Source: Algibacter amylolyticus
Lineage (GTDB): Bacteria; Bacteroidota; Bacteroidia; Flavobacteriales; Flavobacteriaceae
Length of the DNA stretch: 61,910 bases
Direction: 5' to 3'
NCBI RefSeq assembly: GCF_014202225.1
Contig: NZ_JACHGE010000013.1
Location: 1 to 61,910 of the forward strand
Shown here piece by piece: positions 17,508-26,967 of this stretch (position 1 is the stretch's first letter; every line of letters starts with the position of its first letter). The position numbers and the translations under genes were made by a program. Below the pieces are notes generated by a model. The model did no database searches, was not told the DNA's origin, and saw only the letters and a program-made list of their open reading frames with translations.

Positions 17508-19043
17508 ATGTCTAAAACCATTCTAACAAACCAAGAGCCTCAATTATTTGGGCACCCAAAAGGCCTGTTCTATTTGTTTTTTGCCGAATTATGGGAACGG
17601 TTTAGTTTCTATGGCATGCGAGCATTGTTAATGCTTTACATGGTTAATGAGATATTTGTGGCTTTGGCAGAAAAGGATGTGGCAGCGGCAGCGGTTTATG
17701 CATCTTATGGGTCTTTAGTATACGCATCGACAGTTGTTGGTGGAAGAATTTCTGATAAGATACTAGGCATGCGAAGCTCTATATTTTTAGGTGGGATTTT
17801 AATGTCTATCGGGCATTTTGTTTTAGCCATAGAAAATGATATCGCATTCTTTTTAGCGTTAGCATTTATTGTTGTTGGAAATGGTTTTTTTAAACCTAAC
17901 ATTTCAACATTTGTAGGTTCTTTATATAAAGATGGTGACCGAAGAAAAGATTCTGGTTTTACCATTTTTTATATGGGAATTAATATAGGCGGTTTTGTAG
18001 CGCCATTACTTTGCGGTTGGTTAGCTGCAAAATATGGCTGGCATTATGGTTTTGGTTTAGCCGGAATTGGAATGTTAGCAGGTTTAATTTTCTTTTGGAG
18101 TGGTATTAAGAAAAATGTTTTTGGGGATCGAGGTTTACCACCAAGTCAAGCTGTTTATGAAAAGAAAATTCTAGGAATTCCACAGAAAATTTTTGTACCT
18201 ATTGTTGCTTTTTTATGTGCGCCATTAATTGCTTATGTTCTTGCTTCTTATAAAGCCATTGCGGGTGGAGATACTTTTTTAGGTGATCAAAACTATGTGA
18301 ATTTGATTTTTAAATTTATAGGTGTTGCCATTTTAATTTATATGGGCATTATCCTTTATAATTCAACTGCCGACGAACGTAAAAAGCTAATTATGGCATT
18401 ATTAATTACGTTTTTTATGACTCTGTTTTGGGGGTTTCATGAGCTTTCCGGAAGTGTTATTACCTTGTTTGCAGACAGAAATGTAGACTTGGATGGTATT
18501 ATGAATGCAAGTCAAACAAACTCTTTAAATTCCTTGGTAATAATTGTATTATCGATTCCTGTTTCACTTTTATGGGCATATTTATCTAAAAAGAATTTAA
18601 ACCCTAGAACACCATATAAATTTGGTTTTGGTTTACTTCTAGCAGGATTAAGTTTCTACATATTGTCTTTAAGCGGAAATAATGCAGACGAAAACGGTAT
18701 GGTGCCATTTGCTTATTTATTTATCATGTATTTTATTATTTCTATTGGAGAGTTATTTATGTCTCCGGTTGGTTTATCTAAAATCACAGATTTATCACCA
18801 AAGCGAATTGTAGCTTTTATGATGGGGATTTGGTTTCTGTCATCGGCTTATGCGTTCCAAATTGTAGGCTTTATTTCAAAACAATTGGCTGTAGAAAGTA
18901 CCGATGTTAATGTTGGTGGTTTAGACACTTTGAGTATTTATACAGACGGATTTCTATTAATTGCTAAATACGCTTTAGGCGCAGGCCTAATTGTAATTGC
19001 TTTTTCTCCGTTAATGAAAAAGCTAATGGGTAAAGTACACTAG
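17508..19043 (+). CDS. POT-family proton/peptide symporter (first copy)
   Basis: The protein has 511 residues with about 12-14 membrane helices. POT/PTR2 signatures are present: ELWERFSFYGMRALLMLYM in helix 1, GGRISDKILGMR after helix 2, and GNGFFKPNISTFVGSLY plus FTIFYMGINIGGF in helices 4-5. It imports di- and tripeptides with protons across the inner membrane. It follows dipeptidyl peptidase IV by 4 bases, which fits cleavage followed by uptake. Confidence 0.93.
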   Translation: MSKTILTNQEPQLFGHPKGLFYLFFAELWERFSFYGMRALLMLYMVNEIFVALAEKDVAAAAVYASYGSLVYASTVVGGRISDKILGMRSSIFLGGILMSIGHFVLAIENDIAFFLALAFIVVGNGFFKPNISTFVGSLYKDGDRRKDSGFTIFYMGINIGGFVAPLLCGWLAAKYGWHYGFGLAGIGMLAGLIFFWSGIKKNVFGDRGLPPSQAVYEKKILGIPQKIFVPIVAFLCAPLIAYVLASYKAIAGGDTFLGDQNYVNLIFKFIGVAILIYMGIILYNSTADERKKLIMALLITFFMTLFWGFHELSGSVITLFADRNVDLDGIMNASQTNSLNSLVIIVLSIPVSLLWAYLSKKNLNPRTPYKFGFGLLLAGLSFYILSLSGNNADENGMVPFAYLFIMYFIISIGELFMSPVGLSKITDLSPKRIVAFMMGIWFLSSAYAFQIVGFISKQLAVESTDVNVGGLDTLSIYTDGFLLIAKYALGAGLIVIAFSPLMKKLMGKVH

Positions 19044-19073
19044 TTTATTTTAAAATAATTCAACATATTTTTT

Positions 19074-20858
19074 ATGAATACAGATATTGAAAATCTATTT
19101 AAAGACAAAGTCATTGGTCATCCAGCTGGACTTTTTGTGATATTTTTCACCGAAATGTGGGAGCGTTTTTCGTTTTACGGAATGCGAATTCTTTTAGTTT
19201 TGTTTTTAACAGCTCCCATTATTAGCGATAATCCAGGTTGGGAATGGCCTCGAGAGCATGCTTTAGCCTTAATAGGTACTTACGGGTCGCTTTTATATCT
19301 TACACCTATTGTTGGTGGTTGGATTGCCGATAAAATAACAGGTTATAAATGGGCCGTTATTATAGGGTGTTTTATAATGATGTTGGGACACGCAGCTATG
19401 GTATTTGAAACTCCTTTTTCATTATACGCAGGTCTTGCATTATTAATTATAGGAACAGGTTTTTTTAAGCCAAATATGACCTCTATGATTTCTGAAATGT
19501 ATAAAGGTAAAGAGTCCAAAAAAGATGGGGCTTATACCATTTATTACATGGGGGTAAATGCTGGTGCATTTTTCGGAATGATGCTTTGTGGTTATTTAGC
19601 TGAGAATATTGGTTGGAGTTACGGTTTTGGTCTTGCAGGTATTTTTATGCTGCTTGGGTTAATTCAGTTTTGGTTGGCAAAAGATTTATTTGGACAAATA
19701 GGTGAGCGACCTTCAAAAATTCATGAAGTTGAAATTCCTAAGGATTTAAATGAATCGGAGCCATTCGAAAAGTTCGAAAAGCCTGAAACGGAAAAGCTAA
19801 ATCCATTTACATCTCTTGATAAATTACTAATTATTTTATCTTCCTTAGGTGGACTTTTATATCTATTTAATGATCCATTATCCAAAATTGGAAATGTAAA
19901 TTTACTTCCTTTTTCTATTGGAAATATGGACGGGTCTAATGTTACTGTTTTAACTGCGTTAGCATTATTTTTATATCTAATAATTTCTAGAATTTCTCGA
20001 TATACGCCAATAGTAAGAGACCGAATTATAGCGGTTTCTGTGTTTGGAGTTTTTACTGTTTTCTTCTTTGCGGCTTTCGAGCAATCGTTAGGTTCTATGA
20101 CTATATTTGCTAGAGATTATACAGAAAGAGCATTAACGGGAAGTTCTGCTACTATATTTAAAATTATAGATTTAATTCTTACAGTTGGTCCTTTGGCTAT
20201 TATTACTTGGGTTTTGTATTTATTGTTTAAAAAAACATATTCGAAAATCCCATATTCTAATATTATTTTAGGAGTGTCATTTGCTTTCTTATGGTATATC
20301 GTTTACTATAAAGTAAATAATGAGTTTAGTAAAGATACTACTGAAGTTCCTGCGACATGGTTCGGTATTTTAAACTCATTTTTTATAATCACTTTGGCGC
20401 CGTTTTTCTCTAAATGGTGGGAAAGTAAATATAACCCAAGTGCAGCCATGAAATATGGTATAGGTCTTGTTTTACTTGGTTTAGGTTTCGGTTTCTTAGT
20501 GTTTGGAACTTTAGGAATCGATCAAGGTGCAAAAACTGCTTCTGTAAGTATGATCTTTTTAATATTAGCTTATCTATTTCACACTATGGGTGAATTATGT
20601 ATTTCGCCTGTAGGATTATCATATTTAAGTAAGTTAGTACCTGGTAGAATGATTGGTTTTATGTTCGGTATTTGGTATTTGGCCATTGCGATAGGACAAA
20701 AAGCAGCAGGAACCATGGGAGGGATGATTGATAAAATAACCGAAGAACATTCGTTAAGTACATTTTTCTTGATTTTCACCTTAGTTCCAGCAGCAGTTGG
20801 TGTTATTTCTATGTTGTTAAATCCTGTGCTTAAAAAACTAATGCACGGTGTGAGATAA
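19074..20858 (+). CDS. POT-family proton/peptide symporter (second copy)
   Basis: This second transporter has 594 residues and the same signatures: EMWERFSFYGMRILLVLFL, GTGFFKPNMTSMISEMY and YTIYYMGVNAGAFFG. It is longer than the first copy because of a charged loop near residues 215-245 and a longer middle section. The tandem copies have clearly diverged and probably differ in substrate preference. A terminator ends the three-gene peptide-use unit. Confidence 0.93.
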   Translation: MNTDIENLFKDKVIGHPAGLFVIFFTEMWERFSFYGMRILLVLFLTAPIISDNPGWEWPREHALALIGTYGSLLYLTPIVGGWIADKITGYKWAVIIGCFIMMLGHAAMVFETPFSLYAGLALLIIGTGFFKPNMTSMISEMYKGKESKKDGAYTIYYMGVNAGAFFGMMLCGYLAENIGWSYGFGLAGIFMLLGLIQFWLAKDLFGQIGERPSKIHEVEIPKDLNESEPFEKFEKPETEKLNPFTSLDKLLIILSSLGGLLYLFNDPLSKIGNVNLLPFSIGNMDGSNVTVLTALALFLYLIISRISRYTPIVRDRIIAVSVFGVFTVFFFAAFEQSLGSMTIFARDYTERALTGSSATIFKIIDLILTVGPLAIITWVLYLLFKKTYSKIPYSNIILGVSFAFLWYIVYYKVNNEFSKDTTEVPATWFGILNSFFIITLAPFFSKWWESKYNPSAAMKYGIGLVLLGLGFGFLVFGTLGIDQGAKTASVSMIFLILAYLFHTMGELCISPVGLSYLSKLVPGRMIGFMFGIWYLAIAIGQKAAGTMGGMIDKITEEHSLSTFFLIFTLVPAAVGVISMLLNPVLKKLMHGVR

Positions 20859-20883
20859 TCTAATAATTAGTTAAAAAATATTG

Positions 20884-20910
20884 AAAATGCTCCTGTTTGG
20901 AGCATTTTTT
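20884..20910 (+). terminator. Terminator after the peptide-use unit
   Basis: AAAATGCTCC (20884-20893) pairs with GGAGCATTTT (20899-20908) around a TGTTT loop, followed by more T. Confidence 0.88.
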
Positions 20911-20945
20911 GTAAGTTCGGAACAACTTTTGCAACTTAATCAATT

Positions 20946-21494
20946 ATGAAGAAATTTATATTTTTAGTTTGTATTATTGCTTTTTCATGCTTTAATACCA
21001 TAGCTCAGGAAATTAATTGGGTAACATTGGAAGAGGCTATACAGCTTCAGAAAAAAGAACCTAAAAAAATAATGATGGATGCTTACACCAATTGGTGTGG
21101 ACCTTGTAAAATGTTAGATAGAAATACATTTCAAAATAAAGATGTAGCCGATTATGTGAATGCCAACTATTATGCCGTAAAGTTTAATGCTGAAGGCAAT
21201 GAGGCGATTAATTACAACGGAAAAACGTATTCGAATCCTAATTATGATCCTGCCAAAGCGAATAGAAGAAATTCACCACATGAGTTATCGCGCTATTTTC
21301 AAATTAGTGCATACCCTACCATTGTATTTCTAGATGAAAATGCGAATGTGATTTTCCCTTTAAGGGGCTATAAAACTCCTGCGCAAATAGAGTTGTATTT
21401 AAAAATGTTTAAAAAGGACGATCATAAAGTTCTAGACACTCAAGAAAAATTCAACGAATATTATAAAGCTTTTAAAGGCGAATTTAAGGGCTAA
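20946..21494 (+). CDS. Exported thioredoxin-fold protein (WCGPC)
   Basis: A signal peptide (1-20, ending IAQE) is followed by a thioredoxin fold with the classic WCGPCKMLD active site near residue 50. A cis-Pro segment AYPTIVFLDE follows near residue 118. It probably reduces disulfides or supplies electrons in the periplasm. An insert of about 35 residues (YNGKTYSNPNYDP region) separates active site and cis-Pro. A second thioredoxin-fold gene follows after 15 bases. Confidence 0.88.
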   Translation: MKKFIFLVCIIAFSCFNTIAQEINWVTLEEAIQLQKKEPKKIMMDAYTNWCGPCKMLDRNTFQNKDVADYVNANYYAVKFNAEGNEAINYNGKTYSNPNYDPAKANRRNSPHELSRYFQISAYPTIVFLDENANVIFPLRGYKTPAQIELYLKMFKKDDHKVLDTQEKFNEYYKAFKGEFKG

Positions 21495-21509
21495 TTTTAA
21501 AACATAAAA

Positions 21510-21980
21510 ATGAAAAGAATTCTGCTAACACTAGTTTTAGGTGTTTTAATATCTGCAAATAGTTTTTCGCAAGAAAAATTAACTTGGCATACCGATGTTA
21601 ATTCTGCTTTTGAAATCGCAATTAAGGAAAATAAAAAAGTGATGTTGTTTTTTACAGGATCCGATTGGTGCGGATGGTGTATCAAATTGCAAAACGAAGT
21701 GTTTAAAACTCCAGATTTCGAAAAATGGTCTAATGATGTTGTTTTGGTGGAATTAGATTTTCCTAGAAGAACAGCACAGGACGAGGCTATTAAAATGCAA
21801 AACCGTCAGTTGCAAAGTATCTTTAAAGTAAGAGGTTATCCTTCCGTTCATTTTGTTGTACCCGAAAAAATGCCAGATGGAAAAATGAATTTAAATAGCC
21901 TTGGTAAAACAGGTTATGTGCGTGGTGGTGCAAGTAAATGGCTTGAAGTTGCCAATACTATTGTGAATAAAACGATTTAA
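21510..21980 (+). CDS. Exported thioredoxin-fold protein (WCGWC)
   Basis: This 156-residue protein has a signal peptide ending NSFSQE, then a thioredoxin-like fold with DWCGWCIKLQ as redox site and GYPSVHFVVP as the cis-Pro segment. The WCGWC site is typical of the DUF255/thioredoxin-7-like families. It is probably a periplasmic thiol oxidoreductase cotranscribed with the WCGPC protein upstream. Confidence 0.87.
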   Translation: MKRILLTLVLGVLISANSFSQEKLTWHTDVNSAFEIAIKENKKVMLFFTGSDWCGWCIKLQNEVFKTPDFEKWSNDVVLVELDFPRRTAQDEAIKMQNRQLQSIFKVRGYPSVHFVVPEKMPDGKMNLNSLGKTGYVRGGASKWLEVANTIVNKTI

Positions 21981-21984
21981 AAAA

Positions 21985-24030
21985 TCAGTATTTTAATATA
22001 AAGGCTCCCTTTTTACTTGTTTGGTGAAAAGGGAGTTTTCTTTTTCTGCATATGTGTTCCCAACGTTCTACGTAAGATTTATAATTGCTACCATCTGCAA
22101 TTATAAGCTTTGGGTTTAAAGAATCTATCAATCTGTTTAAATTAATTTTAGGTGACTGTCTTAATAAAACATATTTGGGCTTTAAGGTTCTTATATTATA
22201 AATCCCCAAGCTATCTACTACCAAAATATTCTTTTTGTTAAGTTGATATAGATAAGGAATACTTTGTTCTTCAAATGTTTCAATATGGTTTCCCACGGTA
22301 TAATCTCTAATAATATTATTTGTCGATTTAGTGATGCTATCAAAATCGTTAGCAATAATAATGGTATTATTAAGAGTTTGTCCTATAAGGCTAAATCTGC
22401 TTTTATGAAACACAATAAATTCGTTTGAGGGTTTGTTAAGCGCATTAAAAATAAAAGCGCTTTGAACGACAAGAACAGCAATTAAAAATAGTTTTAAATT
22501 CTTGTAATTTCTTTTAAAAAGAAATCGAATTCCTGTTATAATTAGCAAATAGAAAACAATAACGTATAGCAAACTAAACGAAATGTCTTTTAATAAAAAT
22601 GCATCTTGCTTAGATACCCATCCTATAAAAGTATTCATTAGGTAAATAATATAGCCGTAAACATCGGCTACAAATTGAGGAAGACAATTTATCATAGCTA
22701 ATAATATTACAAGAAGCCCTAAACCAAGTATGAAGCCTAAAAAAGGAATGATAACTAAATTAGAAATGAAAAATAATCCAGGAAATTGATGGAAGTAATA
22801 AAGGCTTACTGGTATAATTCCAAATTGCGCAGATACCGTTATGGTAAACGTATGCCACAATTTATCGGGAAGCCAATATTTAGGTTTCCAAAGGCTATAA
22901 ATCAAGGGGTCTATGGCTACAATGGCAAAAACGGCTAAGTAGCTTAATTGAAAGCCAACATCAAATAAAAACATAGGCTTTACAAGTAGTATAACAAACA
23001 TGCTTATAGCAAGTGTGTTATAAATATTTGTTGGCCTTTTAAGGTTTAATGCAATAGTAACAATACTAAACATGGTTACCGCTCTTGTTACCGAAGCCGA
23101 TAATCCTGCAATAAGCGCAAAACTCCATAATATACTAACTAGTAAAATGGTTTTTATGAGTTTGCCGTGTTTAAAACGTTCTAGTGGTTTAAAAATAAAA
23201 CTAAGTATTAATAATAAAATACCAACATGAAGTCCAGATACGGCTAGAATATGAATAGCTCCGGCATTGGTGTAACTCGTGTAAACAGCTTTACTAATAT
23301 CTTGTCGTTGTCCTAATATAAGGGCGTTTATAATGGCTAATTCATCAGGTTTAAAATGATATGGTTCTAATTTTTTATTTATATGTTGCCTGAGTCTTGC
23401 AGCAATACCAAACAGGGTAGTGGTCTTATGATCAACAGGAAATAGCGATTCGTTATTTATAAATAGTTGATGAAAAATGTATTGTTTCTTTAAGTAACTT
23501 TTATAATCGAATTGATGCGGATTAAGAGGAGGTATTAAATTCTTAAAAGGTGTTCTGCTAATATAAATTTCATCAACTTTTAATGATGGTTTTAAAGAAT
23601 CCTTATGAATATTTAAAAGTGTTTTTCCGGATGCTTTTGTGCTATTGACTTCAAAAATATCGATAATATATTTGTCATAATAATTACCTGGTTTTAAAAC
23701 TTCTCGAATCCTAAAAGTTACAGTGTTTAGGCTATCAATATTATTCGAAATGACTTTGGTATAATGATTTGCTACGTTTTTTTGATTATGAATGGTGGTT
23801 GTTAAAATTCCAATGGAAACCATAGCTAAAAAAGCTATACTACCAAACCAAATAGTTTTGGTAAACGATTTTCTGGCAATCAGGTAAAAAATAAGTAAGG
23901 ACAACAAAAGAAAACCTGTTGTTAGTAAAGCAAAGAGAATCGAAACAGGGTTTAAATAACCAATGGTAATGCCTAAAATAAGGCAAACAGTAAGTTTAAT
24001 TATAGTGAAGTTGAGTAATCGCATACTCAT
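21985..24030 (-). CDS. comEC: ComEC/Rec2-family competence protein
   Basis: ComEC forms the inner-membrane channel for single-stranded DNA in natural transformation. The 681-residue protein has an N-terminal hydrophobic part, a soluble DUF4131-type domain (about 60-210), and the competence core with GQRQDISKAVYTSYTNAGAIHILAVSGLHVGIL, the best family signature. The C-terminal 130 residues take the place of the metallo-beta-lactamase-like domain of many ComEC proteins but show no HxHxDH motif. It is the last gene of the surE-lpxB minus-strand group. Confidence 0.9.
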   Translation of the reverse strand: MSMRLLNFTIIKLTVCLILGITIGYLNPVSILFALLTTGFLLLSLLIFYLIARKSFTKTIWFGSIAFLAMVSIGILTTTIHNQKNVANHYTKVISNNIDSLNTVTFRIREVLKPGNYYDKYIIDIFEVNSTKASGKTLLNIHKDSLKPSLKVDEIYISRTPFKNLIPPLNPHQFDYKSYLKKQYIFHQLFINNESLFPVDHKTTTLFGIAARLRQHINKKLEPYHFKPDELAIINALILGQRQDISKAVYTSYTNAGAIHILAVSGLHVGILLLILSFIFKPLERFKHGKLIKTILLVSILWSFALIAGLSASVTRAVTMFSIVTIALNLKRPTNIYNTLAISMFVILLVKPMFLFDVGFQLSYLAVFAIVAIDPLIYSLWKPKYWLPDKLWHTFTITVSAQFGIIPVSLYYFHQFPGLFFISNLVIIPFLGFILGLGLLVILLAMINCLPQFVADVYGYIIYLMNTFIGWVSKQDAFLLKDISFSLLYVIVFYLLIITGIRFLFKRNYKNLKLFLIAVLVVQSAFIFNALNKPSNEFIVFHKSRFSLIGQTLNNTIIIANDFDSITKSTNNIIRDYTVGNHIETFEEQSIPYLYQLNKKNILVVDSLGIYNIRTLKPKYVLLRQSPKINLNRLIDSLNPKLIIADGSNYKSYVERWEHICRKRKLPFHQTSKKGAFILKY
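22005..22042 (+). terminator. Terminator of the thioredoxin pair, inside the comEC end
   Basis: CTCCCTTTT (22005-22013) pairs with AAAAGGGAG (22027-22035), then a T-rich run TTTTCTTTTTCT follows on the plus strand. The hairpin lies in the last codons of the convergent comEC gene. Confidence 0.55.
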
Positions 24031-24048
24031 GTAAGATAATAAAAAATC

Positions 24049-24606
24049 TTACAAGACACGACGCGCTTCATGAAACGCTTTTAGCCAATAGCTTTCATTA
24101 AGACCAGATATTATAACGCCTTTACTTGTTGTGGCATGTATAAATTTAATGTCGTTATCTCTAATATCTACAATTAAGCCAACATGGTTAATGGAGTTTC
24201 TGCGGTTTCCTGTTTTAAAAAATAGCAAATCGCCTTTTGTTACTTTTTTAAGAGCTATTTTAAATCCTTTTTTAGCCATGTCTCTAGATATTCTAGGAAG
24301 CGTAATATCATAAGAATTAAAAGATTCATAAATTAAGCCAGAGCAATCCATACCAGATTTTGTTGTGCCACCCCATTTATAACGAACACCCTTAAACTGT
24401 TTAGCATAATCCACAATGTAATCGGCTTTAGATATATTACGCGATGATGTGTTGCTTGGTTTTTTATAAGTAGTGGTGTTGCTTTCTTTTTTGTTTTTCT
24501 TGGTAATAATTTTAGTCGTTGAAGTTCTCTTGTTTTTTTCGCGTTTAGAAGATTTGCAACTGCTAAAACTAATAATTAAAAGTAGGATTAATAAGGTGTT
24601 TTTCAT
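24049..24606 (-). CDS. NlpC/P60 cell-wall peptidase lipoprotein
   Basis: A signal sequence ending ISFSSC gives a lipoprotein Cys near residue 17. A Lys/Thr/Ser-rich linker leads to an NlpC/P60 (C40) domain from residue 65. The catalytic Cys is in GMDCSGLIYESF, the His in NHVGLIVDI, and the third polar residue is likely the His in KFIHATTSKG. It should cut peptidoglycan stem peptides at the outer-membrane side. It starts one base after the lpxB stop. Confidence 0.93.
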   Translation of the reverse strand: MKNTLLILLLIISFSSCKSSKREKNKRTSTTKIITKKNKKESNTTTYKKPSNTSSRNISKADYIVDYAKQFKGVRYKWGGTTKSGMDCSGLIYESFNSYDITLPRISRDMAKKGFKIALKKVTKGDLLFFKTGNRRNSINHVGLIVDIRDNDIKFIHATTSKGVIISGLNESYWLKAFHEARRVL

Positions 24607-25725
24607 TTAAAGACTAGGTTTTATGGACTTGTAGATAAGTGATGCTGTTTTTTTGCTAGCACCAACACCTCCTAATTTTTTTTCTAACTCGTAATAGTCT
24701 AAAAATAATTTGGTTCGTGTTTCGGGGTCTAAAATTTTATCGAGTTCCTTTTTTAAGTTCTTTTTATTAAAATCGTTTTGAATAAGTTCGGTAACAACCT
24801 CTCGGTCCATTACTAAATTAACTAGCGATATAAACTTTAAAGTAATAATACGCTTTGCTATTTGGTAAGAAATAGTACTGCCTTTGTAGCAAACTACTTG
24901 TGGTATTTTAAAAAGAGCGGTTTCTAATGTGGCTGTTCCCGATGTAACTAAAGCTGCAGTAGAAACACTAAGTAAATCGTACGTTTTATTCGAAATAAAT
25001 TTTACATTATTTGCTTTTATGAAAGTTTCGTAAAAACTATAATCTTGACTTGGAGCTCCGGCAATTACAAACTGATGGGTGGTGTACTCATCAACTACAC
25101 TTAGCATAACAGAAAGCATTTTTGTTATTTCTTGTTTTCTGCTTCCTGGTAATAAAGCTATAATTGGTTTTTCGCCTAATTGGTGGTCTTCTCTAAATTT
25201 AAGTACGCCTACTTGTTTTCTATTAGCTATAGCATCAATTAGTGGGTGGCCCACAAAAGTAACATCATAGTCATGTTTTTTGTAAAATGGTTTTACAAAA
25301 GGAAGGATAACATACATATTATCAATATCCCGTTTAATAGCTTTAACTCTGCTAGCTCTAGAGGCCCATACTTGAGGAGAAATATAATAACTTGTTTTAA
25401 ACCCTGCTTCTTTTGCCCATTTAGCTATGCGTAAATTAAAGCCAGAATTATCTATAAATACAATAACATCGGGTTTAAAACTTGAAATGTCATTTTTGCA
25501 AAAAGAAATGTCTTTAAAAATTTTGTTTAGGTTCATGATGACTTCAATAAACCCCATAAAAGCACGTTCTTTATAATGTTTCACTAAAGTGCCACCAACA
25601 GCTTGCATGAGGTCGCCACCCCAAAACCTAATTTCGGCATTAGCATCTTCTGCTTTTAGTGCTTTCATTAAGTTTGAGCCATGTAAGTCGCCCGATGCTT
25701 CTCCAGCTATAATGTAGTACTTCAT
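24607..25725 (-). CDS. lpxB: Lipid-A-disaccharide synthase
   Basis: LpxB joins UDP-2,3-diacylglucosamine and lipid X to make the lipid A disaccharide on the inner membrane. The sequence begins MKYYIIAGEASGDLHGSNLMK, the family's N-terminal signature. I chose this Met at 25725, one base after the upstream stop codon; a reading from 25746 would overlap that gene and add seven unmatched residues. Other family motifs are SPQVWASRASRVKAIKRD, VGHPLIDA and LLPGSRKQEI. At 372 residues it is of normal size. Confidence 0.95.
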   Translation of the reverse strand: MKYYIIAGEASGDLHGSNLMKALKAEDANAEIRFWGGDLMQAVGGTLVKHYKERAFMGFIEVIMNLNKIFKDISFCKNDISSFKPDVIVFIDNSGFNLRIAKWAKEAGFKTSYYISPQVWASRASRVKAIKRDIDNMYVILPFVKPFYKKHDYDVTFVGHPLIDAIANRKQVGVLKFREDHQLGEKPIIALLPGSRKQEITKMLSVMLSVVDEYTTHQFVIAGAPSQDYSFYETFIKANNVKFISNKTYDLLSVSTAALVTSGTATLETALFKIPQVVCYKGSTISYQIAKRIITLKFISLVNLVMDREVVTELIQNDFNKKNLKKELDKILDPETRTKLFLDYYELEKKLGGVGASKKTASLIYKSIKPSL

Positions 25726-25726
25726 T

Positions 25727-26008
25727 TTAGAAAAGTTTAAAAACAAATGTAAAAACAGCTATAAATACTGTAATAAGTAAAACACCTCGTGCACGATAAT
25801 CTTGCCTTTTTCTTATAAAAATAAAAAAGGCTATTAAGTTTAATATAGCACCTAGACTTATTAGTTTTCCTAGAAAACCTTCTTCAGCGGCAGCTTTAAT
25901 AACTAAAGTGAAATCATCTCCTTTTCCTAATAAATTGGCTGTAAAAAATAAACCTATGGCATTGGCAATTAAACCAACAAACATACCTATAAAAACGTCT
26001 TTTTTCAT
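25727..26008 (-). CDS. Small membrane protein of unknown function
   Basis: The 93-residue protein has three hydrophobic segments (about 4-23, 47-64 and 74-92) with a short soluble loop. No known family is recognised by eye. It sits between surE and lpxB, with the lpxB start one base after its stop, so it is cotranslated with an envelope gene. Confidence 0.75.
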   Translation of the reverse strand: MKKDVFIGMFVGLIANAIGLFFTANLLGKGDDFTLVIKAAAEEGFLGKLISLGAILNLIAFFIFIRKRQDYRARGVLLITVFIAVFTFVFKLF

Positions 26009-26024
26009 CTACTATAATTATATT

Positions 26025-26807
26025 TTAGTGGTTAAATTTCCAACCATTTAAGTCTTTTAAAAAATGATGTGCTGTTAAATCAAATTGAACGGGAACTAAT
26101 GATACATAGCCGTTTTCAAGTGCCCATTCATCCGTGTCTTCACCGCCATCTAAATTAACAAATTTTCCCGCAAGCCAATAATAATCTCTGCCTTGTGGTG
26201 TTTTTCTTTTATCGAATTTTTCTACCCAATTCGCCTTTGCTTGTCGGCAAACTTTAATACCTTTTATTTCTTTTTTAGGAATATTAGGGATGTTAACATT
26301 TAAAATTACGCCATTAGGTAAACCGTTTTCTATTACATTTTTGGTAATGGTTTTAACATAGGCTTTACAGGCTTCAAAATTAGCTTCCCAATTGTAATTC
26401 AATAACGAAAATCCTATAGCTGGAATACCTTCAATACCAGCTTCAATAGCAGCACTCATGGTGCCAGAGTAAATAACATTAATAGAGGCGTTGGAGCCAT
26501 GATTAATTCCCGAAACACAGAGGTCTGGAGTTCTGCCTACCAACTCGCGTATACCTAACTTAACACAATCTGCAGGTGTGCCAGAGCAACTAAATTCCTT
26601 CTGCGGCCCATTATCTATTTTAATTTCCTCGGCGTATAACGTGGAGTTTAATGTTATGGCGTGTCCCATGCCACTTTGCGGGCTATCTGGAGCTACCACA
26701 ACAACATCGCCTATGGTGTTCATAACGCTAATTAAAGCACGTATTCCAGGGGCGTTAATACCATCGTCGTTTGTAACAAGTATAAGGGGTTTTTTGCTCA
26801 TTTTCAA
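26025..26807 (-). CDS. surE: 5'-nucleotidase SurE
   Basis: SurE is a divalent-metal-dependent 5'-nucleotidase of the cytoplasm, linked to stationary-phase survival. The N-terminal metal-binding motif ILVTNDDGINAPGI is intact, followed by VVVAPDSPQSGMGHAIT, CSGTPADCVKLGI, SGINHGSNAS and YSGTMSAAIEAG, the usual conserved blocks. The 260-residue length is typical. It heads the minus-strand group surE to comEC. Confidence 0.96.
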   Translation of the reverse strand: MKMSKKPLILVTNDDGINAPGIRALISVMNTIGDVVVVAPDSPQSGMGHAITLNSTLYAEEIKIDNGPQKEFSCSGTPADCVKLGIRELVGRTPDLCVSGINHGSNASINVIYSGTMSAAIEAGIEGIPAIGFSLLNYNWEANFEACKAYVKTITKNVIENGLPNGVILNVNIPNIPKKEIKGIKVCRQAKANWVEKFDKRKTPQGRDYYWLAGKFVNLDGGEDTDEWALENGYVSLVPVQFDLTAHHFLKDLNGWKFNH

Positions 26808-26896
26808 TTTCTAAAATGCAACGCTAAAATACATAATTTCGGTTGTATACCCTTATTTTCTTTGCTTTAACAAAAAATTAGTAGCGTTTCAATCTC

Positions 26897-26914
26897 TTGG
26901 CACGGTTTTTTCTT
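26897..26914 (+). promoter_or_regulatory. Sigma-54-like site upstream of the tail-specific protease
   Basis: TTGGCACG at 26897-26904 matches the -24 element of sigma-54 promoters. At the right distance the -12 element reads TTTCT (26909-26913) instead of TTGCW, so one of the key GC bases is changed. It lies about 70 bases before the gene. Confidence 0.35.
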
Positions 26915-26967
26915 TTATTTTAGTGAAAAATATGCTGTGCTTTTTAGAAGCAAATAAAGATTAACAC

